DNA of 64,000 nt from Butyricicoccus faecihominis (GTDB lineage: Bacteria; Bacillota; Clostridia; Oscillospirales; Butyricicoccaceae), in the NCBI RefSeq assembly GCF_024462775.1, contig NZ_JANGCE010000018.1, positions 1 to 64,000 of the forward strand. The letters are read 5' to 3'. A model generated the notes under the pieces. It was not told where the DNA came from, did no database searches, and saw only the letters and a program-made list of their open reading frames with translations. Below are positions 8,810 to 17,270 of this stretch, in pieces. A program made the position numbers and the translations under genes. The stretch's first letter is position 1, and every line of letters begins with the position of its first letter.

Positions 8810-9625
8810 ATGAAACGAATCAAACAGGCGGTGCGCGAAATGTGCGCGAAAGGAGAACCCTTCGCGCTGGTCTCAATCCGCGAGGGCTCGGGTTCGATGC
8901 CGCGCCATCAGGGCGCGACCATGCTGGTGCGGGAGGACGGCGGCATCGAAGGCTCGGTGGGCGGCGGCGTGTTGGAAGCGCGGGCGATCGAGCGCGCCCG
9001 GCAGCTTATCGCCGAGGGCAAAAGCGGCGAAATGCCCTTTGACCTGTCCTCCGCCGACGCGGCGAACTCGGATATGATCTGCGGCGGTTCGGGCGTGCTG
9101 TCCATCCGGTTTTACGACGGGACGGAGCAACCGGCGCTGCAACGCGAACTGGCGGAGATAGACGACGGCAAACTGGTGATCTTCGGCGGCGGGCATATTG
9201 CAAGGCAGCTTGCCCGTATCGCGGATGTTTTGGAAATCCCTATCGTAGTCGTGGAAGATCGAAGCGAGTTCTGCTCGCCCGAACGGTTTCCGAGCGCGAA
9301 GCGCGTCATTGTCGAAACCTATGACAACATCCCGGAGGCGGCGCTGGGGGAAAAGGATATGGCGGTGATCGTCACGCGCGGCCATCTGGGCGACCGGGAG
9401 GCGCTCGTCTGGGCGCTGCGGACACGGGCGGGCTATATCGGGATGATCGGCTCCAAACGCAAGCGCGACCTGATGTATGAGAAGATGCGGGCGGATGGGA
9501 TTGCCGAAAGCGCCCTTGCGCGGGTGCATTCCCCGATCGGCCTGCCGATCGGCGCGCAAACGCCGGAAGAGATCGCGGTGTCCATCGCGGCCGAGCTCGT
9601 CGCGTTTCGGAACGGTCGCGCATGA
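8810..9625 (+). CDS. xdhC: XdhC/CoxI-family molybdenum hydroxylase maturation protein
   Basis: XdhC proteins bind molybdenum cofactor, protect it during sulfuration and insert it into xanthine dehydrogenase-type apoenzymes. This one is 271 aa. The N-terminal XdhC/CoxI domain includes GSMPRHQGATMLV near residue 29 and GSVGGGVLE near 50. The C-terminal Rossmann domain shows GGGHIARQLARIA near residue 125 and ends with the conserved IGSKRKRD and SPIGLPIGAQTPEEIAVSI regions typical of the family. It overlaps the next gene by four bases. Its place beside the hydroxylase fits a dedicated chaperone. Confidence 0.92.
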   Translation: MKRIKQAVREMCAKGEPFALVSIREGSGSMPRHQGATMLVREDGGIEGSVGGGVLEARAIERARQLIAEGKSGEMPFDLSSADAANSDMICGGSGVLSIRFYDGTEQPALQRELAEIDDGKLVIFGGGHIARQLARIADVLEIPIVVVEDRSEFCSPERFPSAKRVIVETYDNIPEAALGEKDMAVIVTRGHLGDREALVWALRTRAGYIGMIGSKRKRDLMYEKMRADGIAESALARVHSPIGLPIGAQTPEEIAVSIAAELVAFRNGRA

Positions 9626-10686
9626 CGGGGGCGGTCATACTCGCGGCGGGGCTGTCCCGCCGCATGGGGGCGTTCAAGCCCTTGCTGCCGCTGGGCGGCG
9701 GCACGCTGATCGAAAGCGCGGCGCGCCGTTTGCGAGAAGGCGGCGCCGCGCGTATCGTGGTCGTGACCGGCAGCCGGGCAAGGGATGTCGAGCGGGCGCT
9801 CGCGGGGATGGACCTGCGCTTTGCGCACAACCCCGCGTTCCGTGAAACACAGATGCTGGATTCCGCCAAGATCGGCCTGCGCGCGCTGGGGGAGTGCGAC
9901 GAGGTGTTTTTGCTTCCGGCGGACATCCCCCTGTTTTGCCCCAGCCTTCTGCAAACGCTCCGGCAGGCGCGGGCGCAAACCGGGGCGGACGCGGCGCATC
10001 CCCGCATGGAAGGCAGGAACGGACACCCGCTGCTGCTTGGGCCGCGCGCGGCGCGGGCGGTGCTCGCGCACGACGGGCGGGATGGCGTCAAGGGCGCGCT
10101 TGCGCCCCTTGCCGTCGAAGCCTGCCCGGTCGGCGATCCCGGCTGTCTGCTCGATGCGGATACCAAGGCGGATTACGAGCGCCTGCTGGCGTTTCGCGCC
10201 GAAAGTGTTCCGGCGGCGTATGAGATCGAAGCGCTGCACGACCGCTTCGGTTCGACCGAGGCGATCCGGCGGCATTGCCGCGCGGTCGAACGCCGGGCGC
10301 TTGCGCTGGCCGAAAGTCCGGCGTGCGCGCACCTTAATAAACGGCTGTTGGCGGCCGCGGCGCGCGTACACGACGCGGCAAGGACAAAGCCGCAGCACGC
10401 CGCGCGGCTGGCGCAGGCCCTGTTGGATTTGGGCTATGTCCGCGCCGCCGAATGCGTGTCCGTGCATATGGAGCTGCCGCCCGCTATGTGGGGTACGGTA
10501 TCCGAAGCCACGGTGCTGTATCTGGCGGATAAGCTGGTCATGGAGGACCGGGCGGCGACGCTGGACGAACGGTTTGCCCGGGCGGCGCGGCGATGCGCCG
10601 GAAACGAACAAGCGCTCTTGGCGGCGGCCTCGCGTCAGCGGGCCGCGGAGAGCATATGGAACCTGATAAGCGAGGTGCAACAATGA
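9622..10686 (+). CDS. MobA/MocA-like NTP transferase fused to an HD domain
   Basis: The N-terminal half (about residues 1-195) is a nucleotidyltransferase like MocA, which makes molybdopterin cytosine dinucleotide: LAAGLSRRMGAFKPLLPLGG is the nucleotide-binding loop, LLPADIPLF near 97 carries the metal-binding Asp, and GRNGHPLLL follows. The C-terminal part (about 210-354) looks like an HD phosphohydrolase domain, with HCRAVE, a VHDAART His-Asp pair, SVHME and ADKLV in order. Such fused proteins occur in molybdenum hydroxylase clusters of anaerobes. The HD substrate is unknown; it might trim or recycle the nucleotide. It is coupled to both neighbours by four-base overlaps. Length 354 aa. Confidence 0.85.
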   Translation: MTGAVILAAGLSRRMGAFKPLLPLGGGTLIESAARRLREGGAARIVVVTGSRARDVERALAGMDLRFAHNPAFRETQMLDSAKIGLRALGECDEVFLLPADIPLFCPSLLQTLRQARAQTGADAAHPRMEGRNGHPLLLGPRAARAVLAHDGRDGVKGALAPLAVEACPVGDPGCLLDADTKADYERLLAFRAESVPAAYEIEALHDRFGSTEAIRRHCRAVERRALALAESPACAHLNKRLLAAAARVHDAARTKPQHAARLAQALLDLGYVRAAECVSVHMELPPAMWGTVSEATVLYLADKLVMEDRAATLDERFARAARRCAGNEQALLAAASRQRAAESIWNLISEVQQ

Positions 10687-11693
10687 AAACCGTTTTGGTG
10701 GAAAACGCGGTCGGCACGGTGCTCGCGCACGACCTGACCCAAATCATCCCGGGCGAGTTCAAGGGGAGCCGCTTTCAAAAGGGCCATGTGGTAGAGGAAT
10801 CGGATATTCCGGTGCTGCTCTCCATGGGCAAGAAGCACTTGTTCGTGCTCGAACTCGGCGCGGACGACGTGCACGAGGACGACGCGGCAAGGCGCATTGC
10901 GGCAGCCACGGCCGGGGCTAATATCGACCTTCTGCCAAAGGGCGAGGGCAAGGTGGAGCTGCGCGCGGCGTGCGACGGGCTGCTGAAAATCGACGTGGAC
11001 AAGCTGGAAGCCCTGATCGAGGACGACGAAGTGATGTTCGCGGCCATTCACGAAAACGTCATGGTGCGAAAGGGCGAGCAGCTCGCGGGCACGCGCGTGA
11101 TCCCGCTGTTTGTCAAGGAAGCGGTCGTGCGGCGGGCGGAATCGGTCGGCCCGTTCGTCGAGGTGAAACCGTTGCGACCGCTCAAGGTCGGTCTGGTGAC
11201 GACCGGCAGCGAGATTTACCACCACCTGATCGAGGACAAATTCGGCGACATTTTGCGCCGCAAATTCGAGGCCCTCGGCAGCACGGTGTTTGAGCAGCTG
11301 TTCGCAGACGATGACGATCAGATGATCGCGGACTGCATCGGCAGTTTGCAAGCGCGGGGCGCGGATTTAATCGCGGTAACGGGCGGCATGTCGGTCGACC
11401 CGGACGACCGCACGCCGGCGGGCATCCGCCGCGCGGGGGTGCAAATCGAGACCTACGGCGCGCCCATCCTGCCCGGCGCCATGTTCCTGCTCGGTTATCT
11501 GGGGGAAATTCCGGTGGTCGGTCTGCCGGGCTGCGTGATGTACCACAAGGTGAGCGTGTTCGATTTGATCGTGCCCCGTCTGCTCGCGGGCGAACGGGTA
11601 ACGCGGAAAGCGGTAAAAAAACTGGGCCACGGCGGCCTGTGCCGGAACTGCCAAACCTGCACGTATCCAAACTGCGGCTTTGGCAAGGGCTGA
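10683..11693 (+). CDS. MoeA/MogA-like molybdopterin-binding protein with cysteine-rich tail
   Basis: Protein of about 336 aa related to MoeA-type molybdopterin-binding proteins used in molybdenum insertion or hydroxylase maturation. The MoCF/Mog fold spans about residues 160-300, with GLVTTGSEIYH, VTGGMSVDPDDRTPAGI and LPGAMFLLGYL matching the molybdopterin-binding motifs. The C-terminus carries a Cys cluster, CRNCQTCTYPNCGFG, which could hold a metal or iron-sulfur centre. The start at 10683 overlaps the upstream TGA; an in-frame ATG further upstream lies inside the previous gene and is rejected. MoaA follows after 17 bases. Confidence 0.88.
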   Translation: MKTVLVENAVGTVLAHDLTQIIPGEFKGSRFQKGHVVEESDIPVLLSMGKKHLFVLELGADDVHEDDAARRIAAATAGANIDLLPKGEGKVELRAACDGLLKIDVDKLEALIEDDEVMFAAIHENVMVRKGEQLAGTRVIPLFVKEAVVRRAESVGPFVEVKPLRPLKVGLVTTGSEIYHHLIEDKFGDILRRKFEALGSTVFEQLFADDDDQMIADCIGSLQARGADLIAVTGGMSVDPDDRTPAGIRRAGVQIETYGAPILPGAMFLLGYLGEIPVVGLPGCVMYHKVSVFDLIVPRLLAGERVTRKAVKKLGHGGLCRNCQTCTYPNCGFGKG

Positions 11694-11710
11694 GAAAAGG
11701 AGGAAACGCG

Positions 11711-12661
11711 ATGCTTGACCGGTTTGGGCGCGAGATCAATTATCTGCGTCTGTCGGTGACCGAGCGGTGCAATCTGCGCTGTATCTATTGCCGCGAGGGG
11801 AACGATTGCTTCACGGCGGAAAACGAGCTGACGGCGGGGGAGCTTTCCCGCATCGTTTCGCAGATGGCGGCGCTTGGCGTGCAAAAGGTGCGCGTGACGG
11901 GCGGCGAGCCGTTGGTGCGGCAGGATCTGGAACAGATCATCGCGGATATCGCGCGGCATCCCACGGTGCGCGACCTGTGTATGACCACGAACGCGCAGGG
12001 GCTGGAGGGCCGGATACGCGGCCTGCACCGCGCGGGGCTCATGCGCCTCAACATCAGTCTGGATTCACTGTGCAAGGAGCGGTACAGCAAAATGACGCGC
12101 GGCGGCCATTTGAGCGATGTGCTGGGCGGCATCGACGCGGCGCTCGCGTGCGGCATGAACCTGATCAAGGTGAACACCGTGCTGGTGCGCGGCGAGAACG
12201 ACGGCGAGATCGATGATTTCATTCGGCTGGCAAAGGAATACCCGATCGATGTGCGGTTCATCGAGCTGATGCCAATCGGCAGGTTGGGCGAGGACGGCAC
12301 GCGCCGCATCCCGAACGCCGAGGTGCTGGCCGCGTATCCCGCGCTGAAAAGGCTCGCGCCGCGCTGCCCCTGTCAGCCGAGCGAGGACTACGCGGGCGAG
12401 GGCTTTCGCGGGCGCGTCGGGTTTATCAGCCCGGTGTCGCATAAATTTTGCGCGGTGTGCAACCGCGTCCGCCTGACGAGCGACGGCCATCTGCGCATGT
12501 GTCTGGGCGACAACACCGAGACCGACCTGCGCCCGGCGCTGGATGGAACGGACCAAACACTGGGCGATACCATACGCGCGGCAATATGGAACAAACCGCG
12601 CGGGCACCATTTTGAAACGCTGTTTCATTCGCAGCGGGCGATGAATCGGATAGGAGGATGA
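11711..12661 (+). CDS. moaA: GTP 3',8-cyclase MoaA, radical SAM
   Basis: MoaA makes 3',8-cyclo-GTP, the first step of molybdopterin synthesis, with MoaC completing cPMP. The protein is about 316 aa. CNLRCIYC near residue 19-26 binds the radical SAM 4Fe-4S cluster, and the C-terminal cluster uses CAVCNRVRL and a later MCLG Cys near residues 253-270. It ends in the Gly-Gly pair needed in MoaA. The ATG at 11711 has AAAGGAGGAA about 7 bases upstream; earlier in-frame starts lie in the previous gene. No moaC, moaD or moaE is seen in the window. Confidence 0.95.
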   Translation: MLDRFGREINYLRLSVTERCNLRCIYCREGNDCFTAENELTAGELSRIVSQMAALGVQKVRVTGGEPLVRQDLEQIIADIARHPTVRDLCMTTNAQGLEGRIRGLHRAGLMRLNISLDSLCKERYSKMTRGGHLSDVLGGIDAALACGMNLIKVNTVLVRGENDGEIDDFIRLAKEYPIDVRFIELMPIGRLGEDGTRRIPNAEVLAAYPALKRLAPRCPCQPSEDYAGEGFRGRVGFISPVSHKFCAVCNRVRLTSDGHLRMCLGDNTETDLRPALDGTDQTLGDTIRAAIWNKPRGHHFETLFHSQRAMNRIGG

Positions 12662-13119
12662 GCGCTATGGCAACCGTTACGGCGGTCAATATCAGCAAGC
12701 AGAAGGGCACGGTCAAGCACCCGGTGGCAGAAGGACTGTTGAAGATCGATCACGGTATTGTGGGCGATTCGCACGCAGGCAACTGGCACCGGCAGATCAG
12801 CCTGCTCGCGCAGGAGAGCATCGATAAAATGACGGCGCTCGGCGTACCGGGGCTGACGCCGGGCAAATTCGCGGAAAACCTGACCACGGAGGGGATCGTG
12901 CTGCATACGCTGCCGGTCGGCACGCTGCTGCTGATCGGTCCTTGCCTGACCGAGGTGACGCAGATCGGCAAGCAGTGCCATCAGCACTGCGAGATCTACC
13001 AAAAGATCGGCCGGTGCATCATGCCGACCGAAGGCATCTTCGTCAAGGTGCTTTCCGAAGGCGCGGTGCGCGCGGGGGATTCCATTCGCGTGGTCACGCG
13101 CGAGGAGGCGGGCTTATGA
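12658..13119 (+). CDS. MOSC domain-containing protein
   Basis: MOSC domains resemble the C-terminal domain of molybdenum cofactor sulfurase and handle Mo-bound sulfur or cofactor transfer. This stand-alone form is 153 aa, with DHGIVGDSHAGNWHRQISLL near residues 31-50, GKFAENLTTEGI near 75, and a Cys-rich GKQCHQHCEIYQKIGRC segment near 107-123 whose Cys residues could carry sulfur. It overlaps moaA and mogA by four bases each. In this operon it probably assists maturation of the hydroxylase cofactor. A second ATG nine bases downstream is possible. Confidence 0.9.
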   Translation: MSAMATVTAVNISKQKGTVKHPVAEGLLKIDHGIVGDSHAGNWHRQISLLAQESIDKMTALGVPGLTPGKFAENLTTEGIVLHTLPVGTLLLIGPCLTEVTQIGKQCHQHCEIYQKIGRCIMPTEGIFVKVLSEGAVRAGDSIRVVTREEAGL

Positions 13120-13610
13120 AAATACGAACCGCCGTGCTGACGGTCAGCGACAAGGGCAGTCAGGGCCTGCGCGAGGACAAAAGCGGTCCGGCGATCGTGG
13201 AGACGCTGGGCGAGCTGGCCGAGATCGTTTGGACCGGCGTCGTGCCCGATGAACGGGAGCGGATCGCGCAAACGCTGCGAGAGCTCGCGGACGCGGGCGG
13301 CGCGGATTTGATCCTGACCACCGGCGGCACCGGCCTTGCCCCGCGCGACGTCACACCCGAAGCGACCTGCGACGCGGGTCAGCGCATGGTGCCCGGCATC
13401 GCGGAAGCGATGCGCGCCGAAAGCCTGCGCATCACGCCGCGCGGCATGCTTTCTCGCGGGGTCGCGGTCACGCGCGGGCGCACGCTGATCGTCAACCTGC
13501 CGGGCAGCCCCAAGGCGGCGCGTGAATGCCTTGCGGTGCTGCTGCCCGCGCTGCCGCACGGGATCGAGATTTTGTGCGGCAAGGCCGGCGAGTGCGGCGC
13601 GCCGGCGTAA
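13116..13610 (+). CDS. mog: Molybdopterin adenylyltransferase, MogA/MoaB family
   Basis: MogA adenylates molybdopterin before molybdenum insertion. The protein is about 164 aa, a single MoCF fold: AVLTVSDKGSQGLREDKSG near the start, TTGGTGLAPRDVTPEA near residues 66-81 for pterin binding, and LIVNLPGSPKAARECL near 125-140. The ATG at 13116 overlaps the MOSC stop and follows GAGGAGG; the long open frame upstream lies inside the MOSC gene and is not used. It closes the MoaA-MOSC-MogA block. Confidence 0.94.
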   Translation: MKIRTAVLTVSDKGSQGLREDKSGPAIVETLGELAEIVWTGVVPDERERIAQTLRELADAGGADLILTTGGTGLAPRDVTPEATCDAGQRMVPGIAEAMRAESLRITPRGMLSRGVAVTRGRTLIVNLPGSPKAARECLAVLLPALPHGIEILCGKAGECGAPA

Positions 13611-13623
13611 AGGGGGCGGGCAT

Positions 13624-14076
13624 ATGGAACACGGCGGCTTGCGGTATTCCTTAAAGATCCGGCTGCGGGCAAGCGAAACCTTTTTCGGCCCGGGTCTGGC
13701 CGAGCTGCTGCTCCTCGTTGGCGAGAGCCACTCGCTGAACGTGGCCGCGCACACGATGGGCATGGCGTACAGCAAGGCGTGGCGCATCGTCAAGGCCGCC
13801 GAGGCCGAGCTGCGGTATCCGTTACTCGAACGCAAGGTGGGCGGCGTGGACGGCGGCGGCAGCGAGGTAACGCCGCGCGGGCGTGATTTGATCACGCGGT
13901 ATCAGGCGTTTGCAGCGGCGCTGGCAGAAGAGGCGGATCGGCTGTTCGACCGGTATTTCAGCGGCCTTGATCAAACAACAGAGGGGGAGACAGATGGAAA
14001 CAGGAGCGAAACGGCTGCCCAAACGGCGGCTGCTGCATCAGGAGGTCAGCCAGTACATCCGGCAGGCGATCCTTAG
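13624..14076 (+). CDS. ModE-like winged-helix regulator (stand-alone DNA-binding domain)
   Basis: Small DNA-binding protein of about 150 aa resembling the N-terminal LysR-type winged helix of ModE: LLLLVGESHSLNVAAHTMGM with AYSKAWRIVKAAEAELRYPLLER near residues 24-72, then a ranked C-terminal helix. There is no molbindin domain, so it cannot sense molybdate the way full ModE does. GGGGGCGG lies just before the ATG. The last 30 or so residues are low-complexity and run 83 bases into the next gene, an unusually long overlap that suggests translational coupling. Likely a regulator of the molybdenum genes, by context. Confidence 0.8.
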   Translation: MEHGGLRYSLKIRLRASETFFGPGLAELLLLVGESHSLNVAAHTMGMAYSKAWRIVKAAEAELRYPLLERKVGGVDGGGSEVTPRGRDLITRYQAFAAALAEEADRLFDRYFSGLDQTTEGETDGNRSETAAQTAAAASGGQPVHPAGDP

Positions 14077-14656
14077 AGGCGAGCTGAAGCCGGGCGACCG
14101 CATCGTAGAAACCAAAATGGCGCAGCTGCTTGGCGTTTCACAGGCCCCCGTGCGGGAGGCGATACGGGAGCTGGAATTCAGCGGATTGGTGGAGCAAAAG
14201 CCTTATTTTGGAACCTATGTCAAGCAGATCACCATGCAGGATATGGAGAACTTTTACCGCGTGCGCGGCGCGCTGGAAAAGCTGGGCGCGCATCAGGCCT
14301 GCGAAAACATGACCGACGAGCAGCTTGCCGGCATCCAGCGCGCGATGACGGAAATGGAGCGCGCGGGCGCAAAGCAGGATAACGACCGCTATGTGCAAAT
14401 GGACGCGCTGTTTCACGATCATATCATTGCCGCTTCGGGCAACAGCCTGCTGTGCAAACTGTGGGAGCAATGCAATATCAAATCCTGGCTGTTCGTCGGC
14501 ACGGCGCTGACACAGCGGAATTTAAGCTATTTGGCGGCCCGGCATCGAAAGATTTTTGAACGCTTGCAGGCGCGCGACGCAAGCGGGCTGGAAGCGGCGG
14601 TGCAGGATCACTTGGAGCAGCTATTATCGATGATGCTGGAAAACGGGCAAAGCTGA
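13994..14656 (+). CDS. GntR-family transcriptional regulator with FCD domain
   Basis: Regulator of about 220 aa. The N-terminal winged helix spans residues 15-80 (KPGDRIVETKMAQLLGVSQ, APVREAIRELEFSGLV), and the C-terminal FCD ligand domain has the usual FHDHIIAASGN and HRKIFERLQARDASG blocks; its Asp/His residues often bind a metal and a small carboxylate. The start at 13994 is supported by GAGGGGGAGA, and the DNA-binding domain would be cut by any later start. It precedes the 3-hydroxyacyl-CoA dehydrogenase gene by 16 bases, so it may control that gene or the whole operon. Confidence 0.88.
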   Translation: METGAKRLPKRRLLHQEVSQYIRQAILRGELKPGDRIVETKMAQLLGVSQAPVREAIRELEFSGLVEQKPYFGTYVKQITMQDMENFYRVRGALEKLGAHQACENMTDEQLAGIQRAMTEMERAGAKQDNDRYVQMDALFHDHIIAASGNSLLCKLWEQCNIKSWLFVGTALTQRNLSYLAARHRKIFERLQARDASGLEAAVQDHLEQLLSMMLENGQS

Positions 14657-14672
14657 AAGGGGAAACGAACAT

Positions 14673-15623
14673 ATGTTAAATACAAAACCGCAAAAGATCG
14701 CTGTGATTGGCACGGGTATGATGGGCATGAGCCTTACCGCGCTTTTCACAGGAAACGGATACGATACCACGGTGCTTGCCACCAAGGCCGCCTCCGCCGA
14801 ACGCGGCAGGCGCAGCTATGATGAAATGTACGCCGTGCTGGAAGGGCGGGGGCTGGTAAGCCGGGCGCAGGCCGCGGCCTGCGCCGGCAATCTGCATTTT
14901 ACCCTGTCCTATGTCGACCTACAGGATGTGGACGCTGTTTTTGAATGCGCGGTAGAGGACAAGGCGGTAAAATTTGCGATCTATCAGCAGATCGAGGCGC
15001 ACTGCAAACGCTTTCGCTTCGTCGCCTCCACCACCTCCGCCATGGCGCCTGAAACGCTGTGCGAGGGGTTGCAAAGCTGCCCGGGCAAGCTGGTCGTCGC
15101 TCACCCGTTCAATCCGCCGCATCTGGTGCCTTTTGTCGAGCTGGTGAAATGCGCGTGCACCGAGGAGGCCGCTGCAAGCGCCGCGTATGAAATACTGGAA
15201 AGCTGCGGCCGCAAGGTATGTGTGATGAAAAAGAGCGCGCCCGGCTTTATCGCCAACCGCTTACAGCACGCGCTGCTGCGCGAGGCGATCTACATGGTCG
15301 AACAGGGGCTTGCCGATCCGCGCGATATTGATAAGGCGCTGATGTACAGCTTCATGCCGCGCTATACCTCGGTCGGCCTGTTCGAGCATCAGGACGCGGC
15401 GGGGCTGGATATGGTGCAAAGCATCGAAGACCATCTGCTGCGCGATCTGAGCGACGCCAAGGAAACGCCCGCTTTCGTGCGCGAGCGCGTGGCGCGCGGC
15501 GACCTTGGACAAAAGACCGGCAGGGGCACCTACGACTGGACCGACGCTTCGAGAGCCGATTTTAAAGCGCGCGCCGCCGCGCCGTACTGGCAGTATTTCA
15601 ACTGGGATCTGCCGCAAGTATAA
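14673..15623 (+). CDS. 3-hydroxyacyl-CoA dehydrogenase-family NAD-dependent enzyme
   Basis: Protein of 316 aa with an N-terminal Rossmann domain (VIGTGMMGMSLTALF near residues 11-25) and the 3HCDH C-terminal domain. The catalytic His sits in VVAHPFNPPHLVPFVE near residues 135-150, and FIANRLQHALLREA follows near 193. The family oxidises 3-hydroxyacyl-CoA, 3-hydroxybutyryl-CoA or related hydroxy acids with NAD. In a molybdenum hydroxylase operon it may act on a ring-opened product; this is inference. A strong intrinsic terminator follows at once, so the operon may end here and modABC may be separate. Confidence 0.85.
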   Translation: MLNTKPQKIAVIGTGMMGMSLTALFTGNGYDTTVLATKAASAERGRRSYDEMYAVLEGRGLVSRAQAAACAGNLHFTLSYVDLQDVDAVFECAVEDKAVKFAIYQQIEAHCKRFRFVASTTSAMAPETLCEGLQSCPGKLVVAHPFNPPHLVPFVELVKCACTEEAAASAAYEILESCGRKVCVMKKSAPGFIANRLQHALLREAIYMVEQGLADPRDIDKALMYSFMPRYTSVGLFEHQDAAGLDMVQSIEDHLLRDLSDAKETPAFVRERVARGDLGQKTGRGTYDWTDASRADFKARAAAPYWQYFNWDLPQV

Positions 15624-15630
15624 TAAGCCG

Positions 15631-15657
15631 AAAATGGGCTTTGAAAAGCCCATTTTT
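15631..15657 (+). terminator. Intrinsic terminator after the 3HCDH gene
   Basis: Arms 15631-15641 and 15646-15656 are perfectly complementary around TGAA, and T residues end the stem. It separates the hydroxylase/cofactor operon from modABC. Confidence 0.9.
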
Positions 15658-15708
15658 GAGGCGTGCGTTATCCTTGATCGGCTACAACGATTGTGAGGAG
15701 AAAACAAC

Positions 15709-16557
15709 ATGAACGATAAAGGGAAACGAATGCTGTGCGTCATGGCCGCCGCCGGGCTGCTCGCGGGCGGGCTTGCAGGCTGTGGGAACGGCGGACCGGC
15801 TGAAACGAAAAAGGAAGCGCCCCACGCAAATGAAACGGTAGAGCTGACCGTATTCGCCGCCGCTTCCATGACGGAAACGCTGACCGAGCTGGCGGAAAGC
15901 TACAAGGCCGTCGCGCCCAACGTGAAGCTGACGTTCAATTTCGATTCGTCCGGCACGCTGAAAACCCAGATTGAGGAGGGGGCCGACTGCGACCTGTTCA
16001 TCTCGGCGGCGCAAAAGCAGATGAACCAGCTCGACGCGTCCAAGGACGCGGCGGGCAATCCGGACGGCCTTGGTTTGATTGACGCCGCGACGCGCGTCGA
16101 TCTGCTGGAAAACAAGGTCGCGCTGGTCGTGCCCGAAGGCAACCCGGCGGGCATACGGTCGTTTCAGGATATCGGCGGCAAATGCGATTTGATCGCGCTC
16201 GGCAACGACGACGTACCGGTCGGTCAGTATTCAGCGGAGATTCTGACGGGACTCGGCCTGCTGGATGCGCTCGAAAGCGAAAATAAGATCACCTACGGTT
16301 CCAATGTGAAGGAAGTCACCACGCAGGTGGCCGAGGGCTCGGTCGATTGCGGCATCGTCTATGCGACCGACGCGTTTTCCGCGGGGCTGACCGTGGTAGA
16401 TCAGGCGACAAAGGATATGTGCAAGCAGGTGGTTTACCCCGCGGCTGTGCTCAAAGCCGCGCCGCACCCGGATGAGGCGCGGGCATTTTTAGATTACTTG
16501 CAGTCCGATGCCGCGATAAAAGTCTTTGAAGCGGTCGGCTTTGCCAAAGCAGGCTAA
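15709..16557 (+). CDS. modA: Molybdate ABC transporter substrate-binding lipoprotein
   Basis: ModA binds molybdate or tungstate outside the membrane. The protein is 282 aa, with a lipoprotein signal ending in the lipobox LAGC near residue 25 and a charged linker. The mature part has VFAAASMTETLTELAESYK near 47 and the oxyanion-site residues in NFDSSGTLKTQIEEGADCDLF near 77-97, then VDCGIVYATDAFSAGLTVV near 220. GAGGAGAAAAC precedes the ATG. It is first in modABC, directly downstream of the molybdenum cofactor genes, so supply and use of molybdenum are grouped. Confidence 0.95.
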   Translation: MNDKGKRMLCVMAAAGLLAGGLAGCGNGGPAETKKEAPHANETVELTVFAAASMTETLTELAESYKAVAPNVKLTFNFDSSGTLKTQIEEGADCDLFISAAQKQMNQLDASKDAAGNPDGLGLIDAATRVDLLENKVALVVPEGNPAGIRSFQDIGGKCDLIALGNDDVPVGQYSAEILTGLGLLDALESENKITYGSNVKEVTTQVAEGSVDCGIVYATDAFSAGLTVVDQATKDMCKQVVYPAAVLKAAPHPDEARAFLDYLQSDAAIKVFEAVGFAKAG

Positions 16558-16580
16558 ATGGAAAAGGAGGGACACGCGCC

Positions 16581-17264
16581 GTGGATTGGTATCCGCTTTT
16601 TAATTCGCTTCGCATTGCGCTGATCGCGACCGTGCTCGTGTTTTTTACGGGCATTTTTGCGGCGTGGTATATCGCAAAGCTGCCGCGGCTGGTCAAGGGC
16701 GCGCTCGATGTGGTGCTGACGCTGCCGCTCGTGCTGCCGCCTACCGTGGTCGGTTATTTCCTGCTGTGCCTGTTCGGCGCGAAGCGGCCCGTCGGCCTAT
16801 GGCTGATGGATACGTTCGGCATCAAGGTGCCGATGACGTGGTACAGCGGAATCTTCGCGGCGGCGGTCGTCGCGTTTCCGCTCATGTACCGCACGGCGCG
16901 CGGCGCGTTTGAAGGCTTCGACGACACGCTTCGCTACGCGGCGCAGACACTGGGCCTTTCCGGCAGCTATATTTTTTGGCGCGTGACCATGCCTGCGTGC
17001 CGTCAGGGCATTTTGGCGGGCGCGGTGCTTTCGTTTGCGCGGGCGCTGGGCGAATACGGCGCGACCAGCATGATCGCGGGCTACACCCCGGGCAAGACCG
17101 CGACCATTTCCACCACGGTCTATCAGCTATGGCGCACGGATCAGGAAGCGTTGGCATTTCGGTGGGTGCTGGTCAATTTAGCGATCTCGGCCGTTGTTTT
17201 GCTGACGGTAAACCTGCTGGAACGGCGGGAAAACCCAAAACGGCGGGCGGGAGCAGAGGGGTGA
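16581..17264 (+). CDS. modB: Molybdate ABC transporter permease
   Basis: ModB of 227 aa with about five membrane helices and the EAA-type loop near residues 135-165 (ARALGEYGATSMIAGYTPGKT), which docks onto ModC. The first part LRIALIATVLVFFTGIFAAWYIAKLPR is typical of ModB. Translation begins at GTG 16581, with AAGGAGG about 10 bases upstream. It ends six bases before modC. Confidence 0.95.
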   Translation: MDWYPLFNSLRIALIATVLVFFTGIFAAWYIAKLPRLVKGALDVVLTLPLVLPPTVVGYFLLCLFGAKRPVGLWLMDTFGIKVPMTWYSGIFAAAVVAFPLMYRTARGAFEGFDDTLRYAAQTLGLSGSYIFWRVTMPACRQGILAGAVLSFARALGEYGATSMIAGYTPGKTATISTTVYQLWRTDQEALAFRWVLVNLAISAVVLLTVNLLERRENPKRRAGAEG

Positions 17265-17270
17265 AAAGCA

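Noticed and set aside
9433-10683. Leftward open frame of 416 codons
   Set aside because: Antisense to xdhC and the NTP transferase-HD gene, with Arg-rich low-information translation and no ribosome site.
13994-14076. Frameshift between the ModE-like and GntR genes
   Set aside because: Both reading frames are intact, and GntR has its own ribosome site and complete winged helix, so an 83-base overlap is the simpler view.
15658-15708. ModE-type operator before modA
   Set aside because: The gap has no clear inverted repeat resembling the known ModE site, so I do not call one despite a ModE-like gene nearby.
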